A model generated the notes under the pieces. The model was not told the origin of the DNA, made no database searches, and saw nothing but the letters and a program-made list of their open reading frames with translations. From NCBI RefSeq assembly GCF_029531655.1, contig NZ_JANRMI010000002.1:434001-498000 (forward strand): DNA of 64,000 nucleotides. Reading direction: 5' to 3'. Below, piece by piece: positions 53,569-62,381 of the stretch. The translations under genes and the position numbers were made by a program. The stretch is from Bdellovibrio svalbardensis. GTDB taxonomy: Bacteria; Bdellovibrionota; Bdellovibrionia; Bdellovibrionales; Bdellovibrionaceae. How positions within the stretch are numbered: the first letter of the stretch is position 1; each line of letters starts with the position of its first letter.

Positions 53569-54128
53569 TCGAGGATCCTTCCTTTAACCACAACGCTGCC
53601 ACCACTTGCGACCGCTTGCTTTTGCGCACGAATGCGACCTTTTAATACGATATTGGCTGCCGTCGAAGTTCCGGCCCCAACCAAAACTTCTTGGCGGATA
53701 GTTGCTGACGGTGTGTATTTCACAGAGATGTCACGATAGACATAGTTACCCACGCGCGAAAGAGCGCGGAATTTCACATTGACCACCTGGCCACTTGTGA
53801 AAGACATCGAGTTCCATGGAGCTTTCGAGTTCGAAAGAGTCATGGTGTAGTTGCTGTTTGCGCAATCAAACTGCGAAGAAGTGTCGTAGGTGGAGGTGTT
53901 GGTCCACGTTGCGCCAGAATCGAAACTGACATCGACATGATCAATGAAGCGAGAGCATTTTGCTTGCAGGGGAATAGAGCTTAGATCCGCAGTGACGACG
54001 AAGTTCTTTTTGAATTCAAACTCGTCAAGCGCATGCAATGCAGCGACCTTAGGGTTTGCATCGGTGCAACCCACGAAAATAAAAAGACTAGTAAGGAGGC
54101 AAAAGTACCTGAAATTCCTCAACTGCAT
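53565..54128 (-). CDS. Ig-like lipoprotein of fibre cassette 2
   Basis: 187 residues from the ATG at 54128; a TTG at 54146 in frame has no ribosome site. Lipobox FVGC ends the signal peptide. The mature domain shows AKCSRFIDHVDVSFDSGATW, a second Cys in SQFDC, and VNVKFRALSRVGNYVYR, the same layout as the cassette 1 lipoprotein. The C-terminal 45 residues repeat a short strand (NIVLKGRIRAQ, SVVVKGRILE). The stop codon overlaps the fibre 2 start as ATGA. The upstream context carries a GCCGATCT element at about 54134-54141 on the minus strand that recalls a FliA -10 box but without a good -35. Confidence 0.78.
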   Translation of the reverse strand: MQLRNFRYFCLLTSLFIFVGCTDANPKVAALHALDEFEFKKNFVVTADLSSIPLQAKCSRFIDHVDVSFDSGATWTNTSTYDTSSQFDCANSNYTMTLSNSKAPWNSMSFTSGQVVNVKFRALSRVGNYVYRDISVKYTPSATIRQEVLVGAGTSTAANIVLKGRIRAQKQAVASGGSVVVKGRILE

Positions 54129-54198
54129 TGACCAATAGATCGGCAAGAATTGTGGAAAGCTAAAGTTTCGGAATAGCTCAATTATTTAATTGAAATCT

Positions 54199-54225
54199 CA
54201 AAGCGGAACATTTCGTTCCACTTTG
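54199..54225 (-). terminator. Hairpin terminator after MATE/Nfu operon
   Basis: CAAAGTGGAAC, loop GAAAT, GTTCCGCTTTG on the minus strand: an 11-bp stem with one G-T pair, 20 nt past the MATE stop. The following bases are only moderately T-rich. Confidence 0.55.
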
Positions 54226-54245
54226 ATTGTGTGGCGCTGTTTTTC

Positions 54246-55607
54246 TCAGTTAGAAACACTACTTTCAGTGTAGCGACGACTCAAAAGATGAAATCTCCAG
54301 GTCAAAAGGATGGACGCGAAGATCAAGCCAATCAAAAGCCCAACCCAAATGCCTACTGGACCAACGCCAAGGTGGAAGGCCAGCAGATAGCCGCCAGGCA
54401 GACCCATCACCCAGTAAGCAAAGAAAGCGATGATGCCTGGCCACTGAGTGTCGCTCATGCCTCGAAGAGCGCCGATGGAAACCGCTTGAACCCCGTCAAA
54501 GATTTCAAAGATCGCAACGACCACAAAGAATCGGGCGGCCCACTGAATGACATCAGGATCGCTGACATAAAGAGTAGGGAACCAGTGACGTAAGAAGAAA
54601 AAACCAAGAGCGCAAAGGCCCATGTAGATGCCGCCAACTTGAATGGCTGTAAAGCCAGCATGGCGAGCCAGAGGATAGTCTCCGCGACCCATTTCGAAAC
54701 CGACGCGGATGCTGGCTGCGATACCAATACCCAGTGTGATTAAGAAACTTGTACTGGCCAAACTGATGGTGATTTGATGGGCCGCCAGTGGAATGGCCCC
54801 AAACCAACCCATCATAACTGCCGCGGAAGAGAAGGCTCCGACCTCAAAGAAATAGGTAAATCCCGTTGGAATCCCCAGACGAAGCATATTCTTAACCATC
54901 TGATGATCGAAGCGATGGATCCAATGCTCAGTCATGTATTTGCTAAAGTTAGGATGAAGATGGACGTACAATATCATGGCGAAGGCCATCAAAGTGCGCG
55001 CAATTAAAGTGGCCCAACCTGAACCATTCAAGCCCAGCTTGGGGAAACCATAAAGGCCATGAATCAGAACATAATTTAAAGCCACGTTGATGATCACACC
55101 TGCGATCATCACAAACATTCCCACTTTGGTTTTACCAATGCCATCGGTGAATTGTTTATAGCACTGATAGATCATTGAAGGGATGATGGACCACGCGATA
55201 ATTTTAAAGAAGCTGACCCCGAGGGAAAGAATCTCAGGACGTTGTCCAAAAATATTCAAATGCGGAATCAGCAAATAGATGACGGCCATCAACAAGGCAC
55301 TGATGCCCATAGCGACCATCAGGCTGTGGCGAAGCAGCACTCCTCCCAAAGGGAAGTTTTCTTGTCCCTGCATTTTCGCGAACAAAGCTGTTGTTGGCGC
55401 AAGAATGCCCAGGCCAAAAATCAAAAAGACGATGAAGATGCTTCCGGCAAAAGCGGAGGCGCCTAAAGCGACGGGACCTATCGAGCCGACCATAATTGTA
55501 TCTGCCAGTTGGATCAGATTTTGACCCACTTGACCAACGATGATGGGACCCGCAAGTTTTAGAAGAAGCTTGGTTTCGTGAAAAGACTTAGACTGCAAGA
55601 ACTTCAT
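54246..55607 (-). CDS. MATE-family multidrug exporter (NorM-like)
   Basis: 453 residues with about twelve hydrophobic segments in two homologous halves. MATE marks: AGPIIVGQVGQNLIQLADTIMVG in helix 1, GLGILAPTTALFAKMQGQ, and in the second half GIPTGFTYFFEVGAFSSAAVMMGWFG and AAHQITISLASTSFLI. Such proteins expel cationic drugs or dyes in exchange for Na+ or H+. Inner membrane. The start overlaps the nfu gene end by 20 nt, so the two are coupled in one operon. Substrate unknown. Confidence 0.92.
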   Translation of the reverse strand: MKFLQSKSFHETKLLLKLAGPIIVGQVGQNLIQLADTIMVGSIGPVALGASAFAGSIFIVFLIFGLGILAPTTALFAKMQGQENFPLGGVLLRHSLMVAMGISALLMAVIYLLIPHLNIFGQRPEILSLGVSFFKIIAWSIIPSMIYQCYKQFTDGIGKTKVGMFVMIAGVIINVALNYVLIHGLYGFPKLGLNGSGWATLIARTLMAFAMILYVHLHPNFSKYMTEHWIHRFDHQMVKNMLRLGIPTGFTYFFEVGAFSSAAVMMGWFGAIPLAAHQITISLASTSFLITLGIGIAASIRVGFEMGRGDYPLARHAGFTAIQVGGIYMGLCALGFFFLRHWFPTLYVSDPDVIQWAARFFVVVAIFEIFDGVQAVSIGALRGMSDTQWPGIIAFFAYWVMGLPGGYLLAFHLGVGPVGIWVGLLIGLIFASILLTWRFHLLSRRYTESSVSN

Positions 55608-56136
55608 GAATTTCCGGGAAGAGTTCTTTCATACGAGTCTCAACGCCTTCTTTCAAAGTAACCTGAGAACTCGGGCAGCCAGAGCAAGCGCCTTTCATAT
55701 GGATATACAAAGTGTTGCCTTCAAGACGATTGAAAACAATGTCACCGCCATCAAGTGCGACGACGGGGCGAATTTCGCGATTTAAAACGGATTTAATATT
55801 ACGAATCAGGTCCGAGTCATTTTCATCGTACTCACCATGGTTTGTTACCATAGTTACAACCACAGGTTCATTGCGATCCAAATGCTCTTGAATCAAGCCG
55901 CTCAAAGGCTGCGCCAGAAGCTCCCAATCCACCCAGTCTTGCTTCGTCACAGTGATAAAGTCCGTACCCACGTAAACTGAGCTCGTCCATGGGAAACCAA
56001 AAATCTTGCTAGCCAGGGGAGAACGCTCTGCTTCTTGCGCCGTCGGGCAGTCAAAGCCCTCATCTGCTACTTTTTGGTGCAGAATGAACTTCATTGTCGA
56101 AGGATTTGGAGTCGTTTCATAGCTAACTTTATTCAT
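55588..56136 (-). CDS. Nfu-type iron-sulfur scaffold/carrier
   Basis: 182 residues; GAGGT precedes the ATG. The Nfu N-terminal domain (TTPNPSTMKFILH, PLASKIFGFPWTSSVYVG, ITVTKQDWVDWELL) is followed by a NifU C-terminal domain (residues about 110-180: LDGGDIVFNRLEGNTLYIHM, GACSGCPSSQVTLKEG). The CxxC pair binds a [4Fe-4S] cluster at a dimer interface and delivers it to apo-enzymes. This eukaryote-like Nfu layout is common in alphaproteobacteria and related groups. First gene of the operon with the MATE exporter. Confidence 0.93.
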   Translation of the reverse strand: MNKVSYETTPNPSTMKFILHQKVADEGFDCPTAQEAERSPLASKIFGFPWTSSVYVGTDFITVTKQDWVDWELLAQPLSGLIQEHLDRNEPVVVTMVTNHGEYDENDSDLIRNIKSVLNREIRPVVALDGGDIVFNRLEGNTLYIHMKGACSGCPSSQVTLKEGVETRMKELFPEIHEVLAV

Positions 56137-56173
56137 AAGACCTCACTGGGGGGCTATCAGCCCGGAGGGCCAC

Positions 56174-56200
56174 AGTATACCACAGCCTTGTTTCTGCCAA
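56174..56200 (-). promoter_or_regulatory. Probable promoter of nfu operon
   Basis: On the minus strand TTGGCA (56200-56195) and TATACT (56179-56174) match sigma-70 boxes, with a short 15-nt spacer. The transcript would start about 30 nt before the nfu ATG and include a small GGGCT-GAT-AGCCC hairpin. Confidence 0.45.
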
Positions 56201-56223
56201 GCGTGTTAATATCCGCGCCGCGC

Positions 56224-56252
56224 TTGATTATCCCGTAAAAGTTCAATACGTT
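56224..56252 (+). promoter_or_regulatory. Possible promoter of aldolase gene
   Basis: TTGATT, 17-nt spacer, TACGTT; the -10 ends 45 nt before the aldolase ATG. Spacing is ideal, boxes are moderate. Confidence 0.4.
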
Positions 56253-56297
56253 AGATGGGATTTTTAGAACGGTTAATCACATTCAGGAGACCTTCAG

Positions 56298-57221
56298 ATG
56301 ACACCAAGAGTTAGAGAGATTTTGAACTGGTACGGAGCGGACAATCCAGGCGTTTTGACGAATATGGCTCGCATGTTGAACCATGGTAAATTGGCTGGTA
56401 CTGGCAAGCTTGTTATTCTTCCTGTGGACCAAGGTTTCGAACACGGACCTGCTCGCACTTTCGCAAAAAATCCAGATGGCTACGATCCAAACTACCATGT
56501 TGAGTTGGCGATCGAATCAGGTTGTTCAGCTTATGCTGCTCCACTTGGTGCTATTGAGATGATCGCTCGCGATTATGCTGGCGAAATTCCTTTGATCTTG
56601 AAAATCAATAACTCTGACACTCTTTATACGGACAAGCGTCCTATCTCTGCTTTGACATCTTATATTGACGATGCTTTGCGCTTGGGTTGCGTGGGTATTG
56701 GCTTCACGATCTACCCAGGGTCTGCTGAACGCAAAGGTATGTACGAAGAAATCGCACAAGCAGCGCGCGAAGCGAAGGCCGCTGGTTTGGTTGTCGTGAT
56801 TTGGTCATACGCTCGTGGTGAGCAACTTTCTAAAGATGGTGAGACAGCTATCGACGTGATCGCTTATGCGGCTCACATCGCTTGTCAATTGGGCGCACAC
56901 ATCGTGAAAGTTAAACCACCAACGGCGCATATTGAACAGGCGGCTGCGGCAAAAGTTTACGCTGAACAAGGCATCAAAATCGGAACTTTGGCGGATCGTA
57001 TTCGCCACGTTGTTCAATCTTGCTTTGCAGGCAAACGCATCGTGATCTTCTCTGGTGGCGAAGCGAAAGGCACCGAAGAGCTTTTGAAAGAAGTGGGCGA
57101 ATTGGCGCAGGGTGGAGCTTTCGGTTCTATTATGGGCCGTAACGCCTTCCAACGTCCGAAGAAAGAATCACTTCAGTTGCTTCATAACGTGATGGAAGCT
57201 TTCGCAGGTAAAAAACTATAA
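56298..57221 (+). CDS. fbaB: Class I fructose-bisphosphate aldolase, DhnA/archaeal type
   Basis: 307 residues; CAGGAGA lies 9 nt upstream. This family cleaves fructose-1,6-bisphosphate through a Schiff-base lysine. Seen: KLVILPVDQGFEHGP (substrate-binding DQGFEHG), LILKINNSDTLY, GFTIYPGSAERKGM, VVVIWSYARGE, HIVKVKPPTAH with the candidate Schiff-base Lys (204 or 206), IVIFSGGEAKG and GAFGSIMGRNAFQR for phosphate binding. Glycolysis/gluconeogenesis, cytoplasm. Codon use is that of a well-expressed gene. REP-like copy C lies between it and lysS. Confidence 0.93.
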   Translation: MTPRVREILNWYGADNPGVLTNMARMLNHGKLAGTGKLVILPVDQGFEHGPARTFAKNPDGYDPNYHVELAIESGCSAYAAPLGAIEMIARDYAGEIPLILKINNSDTLYTDKRPISALTSYIDDALRLGCVGIGFTIYPGSAERKGMYEEIAQAAREAKAAGLVVVIWSYARGEQLSKDGETAIDVIAYAAHIACQLGAHIVKVKPPTAHIEQAAAAKVYAEQGIKIGTLADRIRHVVQSCFAGKRIVIFSGGEAKGTEELLKEVGELAQGGAFGSIMGRNAFQRPKKESLQLLHNVMEAFAGKKL

Positions 57222-57225
57222 TGTA

Positions 57226-57273
57226 TCGAGTGAAGCAAAAGGTAGCTGCCAGTTTTTGGGGGCACCTTTTGCT
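57226..57273. repeat. REP-like hairpin element, copy C (degenerate)
   Basis: TCGAGTGAAGCAAAAGGT matches the left flank and arm of copy A; the right arm GGCACCTTTTGCT is intact, but the centre is expanded to AGCTGCCAGTTTTTGG. The hairpin arms still pair. Same orientation as copy A. Confidence 0.75.
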
Positions 57274-57306
57274 GATCACATTTTGTTGATAAGAAACTAG
57301 GTAAAA

Positions 57307-58785
57307 ATGTCGATTCAAGAAAATCCGCTCAGAGCCGAGAAACGCAAAAAACTTCACGCACTTCGTGAGAAGGGCATCAATCCTTATCCTTATTCTTTTG
57401 AGAATAAGACGGCCATCGCAGAGATCGTCGAGAAACATGCGGCGGGTCTTCAAGCTGGAGAGAAAAAGCCTGAAAGTACTTACCGTATTGCCGGTCGTTT
57501 GATGACTTTGCGTGCGATGGGTAAAGCTTGCTTCTTCAACGTGCAAGATCAAACAGCTTCTGTGCAAGTTTATGTGAAAACAGAAGAGTTGCCAGAGCAA
57601 GAGCGTGCCGCTTTTGAATTGGTGGATCTTGGCGATATCGTCGGTGTTGAAGGTTATGTTTTCAAATCTCAAAAGGGCGAGTTCTCAATTTACTTGAAGA
57701 GCTTCCAAATTTTGACAAAGTCGATTGAACCATTGCCAGAAAAATTCCACGGCGTTCAGGACGTTGAAATCAAATACCGTCACAGACACTTGGATTTGAT
57801 GACCGATGCAGATTCTCGCAAGGTTTTCCAAACTCGTTCTAAAATCATCAGCGAGATCCGTCGTTTCCTTGATGATCGCGGCTTTATGGAAGTGGAAACT
57901 CCGACATTGCAACCGATCTATGGTGGTGCAGCGGCAACTCCGTTTACAACTCATCATAAAGCTTTGGATATGAAGCTTTACATGAGAATTTCACCAGAGC
58001 TTTATTTGAAACGTCTTTTGGTAGGCGGCTTTGAAAAAGTTTATGAGATCAGCAAGAACTTCCGTAATGAAGGCATCGACCGTACTCACAATCCTGAATT
58101 CTCTTTGCTTGAGTTCTATGAGGCTTACACAGACTACAACTACCAAATGAACCAATTTGAAGAGTTGGTTTCTCAGTTGGCTTTGAAAATCACTGGCAGC
58201 ATGAAGGTTTCTTACCAAGGTAAAGAAATTGATTTCACGCCACCGTGGAGACGTTTGACGGTTCACGATGGTGTTCGTGAATACGCGAAGATCGATCCAG
58301 ATAAGGCAACAGATCAAGAGTTGTTCGAAGCTGTGAACAAATTGGGTGGTCATATGGAAGCGCCAGAAAAGCGCGGAAAAATGATCATGGAATTGTTCGA
58401 GCTGACAGCAGAGCAGCACTTGTGGCAACCAACTTTCGTTATGGATCATCCGAAAGAGATTTCACCATTGACGAAAATTCACCGCAAAGACGATCGCTTG
58501 GTTGAGCGCTTCGAACCGTTTGCAGCTTACATGGAAATCGGGAACTCATACTCTGAGTTGAACGATCCAGAAGATCAAACGGCTCGTTTGAAAGAACAAG
58601 AAGCAGAGCGTGGCAAAGATGAAGAGTCTCATCCAATGGATGAAGACTTTTTGTTGGCTATCGATTCTGGGATGCCACCAACAGGTGGTGTCGGTCTTGG
58701 AATTGAGCGCATCGTGATGATCCTGACGGATCGTCCAAGTATCCGCGATATTATTTTCTTTCCGACAATGAGAATTACTAAGTAG
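57307..58785 (+). CDS. lysS: Lysyl-tRNA synthetase, class II
   Basis: 492 residues, normal for LysS. The N-terminal OB-fold anticodon domain (YRIAGRLMTLRAMGKACFFN) is followed by the class II core: motif 1 FMEVETPTLQPIYGGAAATP, motif 2 RNEGIDRTHNPEFSLLEFYEAY region, lysine pocket FVMDHPKEISPLTK, and motif 3 GGVGLGIERIVMILTD. Charges tRNA-Lys with lysine and ATP. All catalytic motifs are intact. An intrinsic terminator follows. Confidence 0.97.
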   Translation: MSIQENPLRAEKRKKLHALREKGINPYPYSFENKTAIAEIVEKHAAGLQAGEKKPESTYRIAGRLMTLRAMGKACFFNVQDQTASVQVYVKTEELPEQERAAFELVDLGDIVGVEGYVFKSQKGEFSIYLKSFQILTKSIEPLPEKFHGVQDVEIKYRHRHLDLMTDADSRKVFQTRSKIISEIRRFLDDRGFMEVETPTLQPIYGGAAATPFTTHHKALDMKLYMRISPELYLKRLLVGGFEKVYEISKNFRNEGIDRTHNPEFSLLEFYEAYTDYNYQMNQFEELVSQLALKITGSMKVSYQGKEIDFTPPWRRLTVHDGVREYAKIDPDKATDQELFEAVNKLGGHMEAPEKRGKMIMELFELTAEQHLWQPTFVMDHPKEISPLTKIHRKDDRLVERFEPFAAYMEIGNSYSELNDPEDQTARLKEQEAERGKDEESHPMDEDFLLAIDSGMPPTGGVGLGIERIVMILTDRPSIRDIIFFPTMRITK

Positions 58786-58789
58786 ACAT

Positions 58790-58810
58790 AAGGGAGCGAA
58801 ATGCTCCCTT
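58790..58810 (+). terminator. Intrinsic terminator of lysS
   Basis: AAGGGAGC, loop GAAAT, GCTCCCTT followed by TGTTTTG; 8-bp perfect stem directly after the lysS stop. Confidence 0.85.
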
Positions 58811-58840
58811 TGTTTTGACCTTGTTTAGGAGGTTGTTCTG

Positions 58841-59800
58841 ATGCGCTCATTAGTTTTACTTCTTGCAGTTGTAGGTCTATTTGCAGGTTGCCAATACGTA
58901 CCTACTAAAGTTGTTTCGCAGGAACCGGTGATTCCGGGAACCATGACGGCTGAAAAAATCATGGCGGATAATCCGGTGATTTTAGATGTCAGATCTCCTT
59001 TTGAATTCAATTTGTCTCATGTTCCTGGAGCGATCAATGTTCGCTGGGAGGACTTCTCTCAACAAGATCCTCGTTATCGTGGACTTTTGCAGACGGATCT
59101 TTTTGCAATGGCTCGTCGTCTTTCTTTGATTGGTATCGACTTGGATTCTAAAGTTGTCGTCCTCGGTAAAGGCCGCCAAGGTGGTGGTGAAGAGGGGCGT
59201 GTCGCCTGGACTTTGCAGGTTTTAGGAGTTCGCGAGGTTTACACTTTGATGCATACCTCTTACCGCGCGATCAACCCTAAGGAAGGTCCGCCTCCGGTAA
59301 AAAATAAACCTTACTGGAAGCCTGTGGTTGATGAGTCTATGATGATCAGTTTTGAAAATTTCAAAGCTTACGCCACCCAACAATTGCCTCCGATGAAGTA
59401 TTCATCACGTGCCCGCAGCAAATCTCTGGGCGGCTTGCCTCCAGGTGCCACGGATATGCCAGTGGCGAGCCTGTTCGGTATGAACTTCAATGACGCTAAA
59501 AACAAAGTCATTATTCTGGATGTGCGTGGCTCCCAAGAGTTCGCCCTGCAGAATTTAACTCAACAAAAAGATGTTAAAGCTTCAGTGGTCAATATCGAGT
59601 GGCGCGAATTCTTTAATGACAAAGATCTCCCGGCTAAAGAGGTGGAAAAGCTTCTTGCAGCCAAAGGCATCACTAAGGACAAAATTGTGATGGTTATCAG
59701 TAATCACGGTGTACGCTCGGCGGCAGTGACTTATGCTCTGCGCGGCTTGGGATATCGCCAATCAGTGAACTATGCCGGAGGCTATGAGCAATGGAAGTAA
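58841..59800 (+). CDS. Lipoprotein with two rhodanese-like domains lacking catalytic Cys
   Basis: 319 residues; AGGAGG precedes the ATG. Lipobox FAGC. Domain 1 (about 35-155) has NPVILDVRSPFEFNLSHVPGA, and its loop reads GKGRQGGGEEGR. Domain 2 (about 200-318) has VIILDVRGSQEFALQN and the loop VISNHGVRSA, where the sulfur-carrying Cys of the C-x-x-G-x-R pattern is Ser. With no loop Cys in either domain, sulfur transfer is unlikely; a binding or structural role at the membrane is more plausible. Last 10 nt overlap the thioesterase gene. Confidence 0.85.
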   Translation: MRSLVLLLAVVGLFAGCQYVPTKVVSQEPVIPGTMTAEKIMADNPVILDVRSPFEFNLSHVPGAINVRWEDFSQQDPRYRGLLQTDLFAMARRLSLIGIDLDSKVVVLGKGRQGGGEEGRVAWTLQVLGVREVYTLMHTSYRAINPKEGPPPVKNKPYWKPVVDESMMISFENFKAYATQQLPPMKYSSRARSKSLGGLPPGATDMPVASLFGMNFNDAKNKVIILDVRGSQEFALQNLTQQKDVKASVVNIEWREFFNDKDLPAKEVEKLLAAKGITKDKIVMVISNHGVRSAAVTYALRGLGYRQSVNYAGGYEQWK

Positions 59801-60243
59801 AGGGCGAAGAGATTGATAATATCCTTAGAGATAAGATCAAGCTCTACGAGCATCTTGGTATTGAAGTGATAGAAATCACGTCTCATAAAGCGCATTTCCG
59901 TGTTTCCCTGGAAAAGAATCTAAATCATAAAGGCACGGCTTTCGGTGGCAGTCTTTACGCAACCGGTGTGATGTCGGCCTATGCGCTGGTGTTGACGGGC
60001 TTAAAACACTACAAAATTGCCACAGACAATATTGTCATTTCCAAAGGGGAGATTTCCTATCTGCGCCCTGTTGATACAGATTTTGATGTGGTCGCGAGTT
60101 TTGATTCTCTCGAGCAAGAAGTAGATTTCTTTACCAAGCTTCAAAAAGAAAAACGAGTGAAGGACACCGTGAAGGTTCAGATACTCGGGGATGGCGGCTC
60201 TTTAAAAGCCTCACTCTTTGGGACTTTTGTTGTGAATGCCTGA
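59791..60243 (+). CDS. Hot-dog-fold thioesterase (YiiD C-terminal type)
   Basis: 150 residues. [23 protein letters not shown] is the conserved helix-loop of the YiiD_C thioesterase group, followed by the usual strands ([36 protein letters not shown]). These enzymes hydrolyse acyl-CoA or acyl-ACP thioesters; the substrate is not known. It begins inside the rhodanese-like gene (10-nt overlap), and its 3' end overlaps the convergent histidine kinase gene by 67 nt. Confidence 0.85.
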   Translation: MEVKGEEIDNILRDKIKLYEHLGIEVIEITSHKAHFRVSLEKNLNHKGTAFGGSLYATGVMSAYALVLTGLKHYKIATDNIVISKGEISYLRPVDTDFDVVASFDSLEQEVDFFTKLQKEKRVKDTVKVQILGDGGSLKASLFGTFVVNA

Positions 60244-62315
60244 ATGAGGGCTTCGACCACCTCCGCCTTCTTAACTGGTTTTACCATATATTGATCACAA
60301 CCACTGCTGATTGTTCTTTGTAGCTCCTCCAAAACTGCGGTGGCGGTAAGAGCAATGATATAGGTGCGTGGACGTTTATTTTCTTTCTCGATATGTCTGA
60401 TGATCTCTGTCGCTTTGTATCCGCTCATAACCGGCATTTGCATGTCCATGAAGATAAGATCAAAAACGTTGTCTTTGCATTTCTCAACGGCCTCTTTGCC
60501 ATTCACGGCTTCGACGAAATCAAAGGGCATACTCTTTAAATAATGAGTGATAAGAACTCTGTTGTCCTCTGAATCGTCCACAAGCAGGATTTTATAGCGT
60601 CGTTGACTTAAAGACTCTGGCCATTTTGTGACGGCGGCTTTGGCTTTCTCTTGAGGGCCTGTCATATCGGGACGATACGGCAGTGTAATGCGGAAGGTGG
60701 TGCCGCGTCCGGCGAGACTGCGCAACTCAATATCTCCCCCCATGATTTCAACCAAATTCTTTGATATGACCAGGCCCAGGCCCGTGCCACCATATCGTCG
60801 TGTGATATTGGATTCACCTTGAACGAAAGGAGAAAAGATCACCTGTTGTTTTTCTCGGGGGATACCAATACCGGTGTCGCGCACTTCAATTAACAACTTT
60901 TCTTGCGGAGCTTTTTCAACAGAGACATTGATATAGACTTCGCCTTCATCGGTAAACTTCAGGGCATTTCCAATAAGGTTAAATAGAACCTGGCGAAGGC
61001 GAGTCGGATCACCCATTTGATAAAGGGGAACATCTTCGGCGAAATTGAGCTCAAATTTCAGGCCCTTTTCTTCGGCTTTGATCTGCAGAATTTCAAAAAC
61101 ACTACGAATGGTTGAATGAAGATTGTATGAGATGTTTTCAATCGTAAGGGCCTTGGCTTCAATCTTGGAGAAATCCAATAGATCATTAATCAGCGCTTTT
61201 AGATTTTCCCCAGCGTGACTAAAAAGTGTGAGATAGCGCTCTTGGTCCTTGGAGAGATTCGTTTCTTTCAAGAGTTCGAGCATTCCCAGGACTGAATTAA
61301 GAGGCGTGCGAATTTCGTGGCTCATTCTGGCCAGGAATTCAGATTTAGCGCGCGAAGCATCTTCAGCTTGTTCTTTTGCGACCTTCAGTTCGTTTTCAGC
61401 GCTAATGACCCGCGAAAGTCTTTTTCGAAAATATGAAACTGCAGAGCCCGCCACCAGGGCCGTGAAATTCAAGGTTAAAAGGGTTGCGACAATTTGGGTT
61501 GAATCCAGGGTTTGTGGCCATTTTTGTCCAGCCAAGGCGGGGTAGGCCAAAGTTAAAAATGAAATGAATGAATTGACGATAATGGCAAACTCCAGCCCGT
61601 ACCAAATAGCCGGCAGAAGAACAAAGATCCCCATGAAATACCAAACTCTGAAGATGGGAAGCGAGATGCTCAAGACCAAGGCGAGCGAAACGCCGATGGC
61701 AAGCAAGACTTTTTCCTTCAGGGGAATTCGCCATTTCCATTGCAGTTCAAAGTTGTCTACCGGGAAAAGATTGAGTTTTCTTTTTTCGAGTACTGGCGTC
61801 AGGATAATTAAGAGCGGAAGGCTGACACTGACTCCGCCCATAAGATCCCCAATGAACGCGCTAATTCCGACCCAAATTGCGGAATCGGAATTTGAATTTC
61901 CTGTTAGTATTAAAATTCCTTGAGACAGGCAGGCAGCGATGCCAGCCGGAATCATAACGCCTTGGATGCCGTAAATGATTAAGTCAGTGGGATTTGGAGA
62001 CCAGAGAGTGTTTTTGAATCGCTCCTTAATAAGAAGGTATGAAATCCAAACCTCGAAAGTTTCTATCAGACCAAATAAAGGATAGAATTCGACCTTATTG
62101 AGTCCCCAGAGTCCTGCAGAAAGCACCGAATTAATATAGAGAGCTGGGAGAACTCGGTAGCCCCACCATCGGATCAAAACAAAACCAAGTGCTACCGGAA
62201 AATAAAAAGTCGAAACGCCCGGTGCAATCTGATAAGTCAGACTGAGTCTTGTACCAAGATGAAAGATGGCGAGGGGAAGGACCCAGGTCCACCAAGGTAG
62301 TTTCTGTTTTTCCAT
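60177..62315 (-). CDS. MASE1 hybrid sensor histidine kinase
   Basis: 712 residues. Residues 1-305 are an integral-membrane MASE1 sensor (about eight hydrophobic segments; [37 protein letters not shown]). A short coiled segment leads to HisKA ([20 protein letters not shown], phospho-His), HATPase_c with [21 protein letters not shown] and [22 protein letters not shown], and a C-terminal receiver domain ([26 protein letters not shown] with phospho-Asp, [17 protein letters not shown]). Its ligand and downstream partner are unknown; a separate output protein is expected because no DNA-binding domain follows. Stands alone on the minus strand. Confidence 0.94.
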   Translation of the reverse strand: MEKQKLPWWTWVLPLAIFHLGTRLSLTYQIAPGVSTFYFPVALGFVLIRWWGYRVLPALYINSVLSAGLWGLNKVEFYPLFGLIETFEVWISYLLIKERFKNTLWSPNPTDLIIYGIQGVMIPAGIAACLSQGILILTGNSNSDSAIWVGISAFIGDLMGGVSVSLPLLIILTPVLEKRKLNLFPVDNFELQWKWRIPLKEKVLLAIGVSLALVLSISLPIFRVWYFMGIFVLLPAIWYGLEFAIIVNSFISFLTLAYPALAGQKWPQTLDSTQIVATLLTLNFTALVAGSAVSYFRKRLSRVISAENELKVAKEQAEDASRAKSEFLARMSHEIRTPLNSVLGMLELLKETNLSKDQERYLTLFSHAGENLKALINDLLDFSKIEAKALTIENISYNLHSTIRSVFEILQIKAEEKGLKFELNFAEDVPLYQMGDPTRLRQVLFNLIGNALKFTDEGEVYINVSVEKAPQEKLLIEVRDTGIGIPREKQQVIFSPFVQGESNITRRYGGTGLGLVISKNLVEIMGGDIELRSLAGRGTTFRITLPYRPDMTGPQEKAKAAVTKWPESLSQRRYKILLVDDSEDNRVLITHYLKSMPFDFVEAVNGKEAVEKCKDNVFDLIFMDMQMPVMSGYKATEIIRHIEKENKRPRTYIIALTATAVLEELQRTISSGCDQYMVKPVKKAEVVEALIQAFTTKVPKSEAFKEPPSPSI

Positions 62316-62381
62316 GGATTTAGTTTAGAAAAAATAAGAACGTGGGGCTAAGGATGTCTCGCGAAATTGCCGAAGCACAAA

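Noticed and set aside
57226-57273. T-box or riboswitch leader before lysS
   Set aside because: The sequence is explained by the REP-like element; no T-box or lysine-riboswitch conserved boxes were found.
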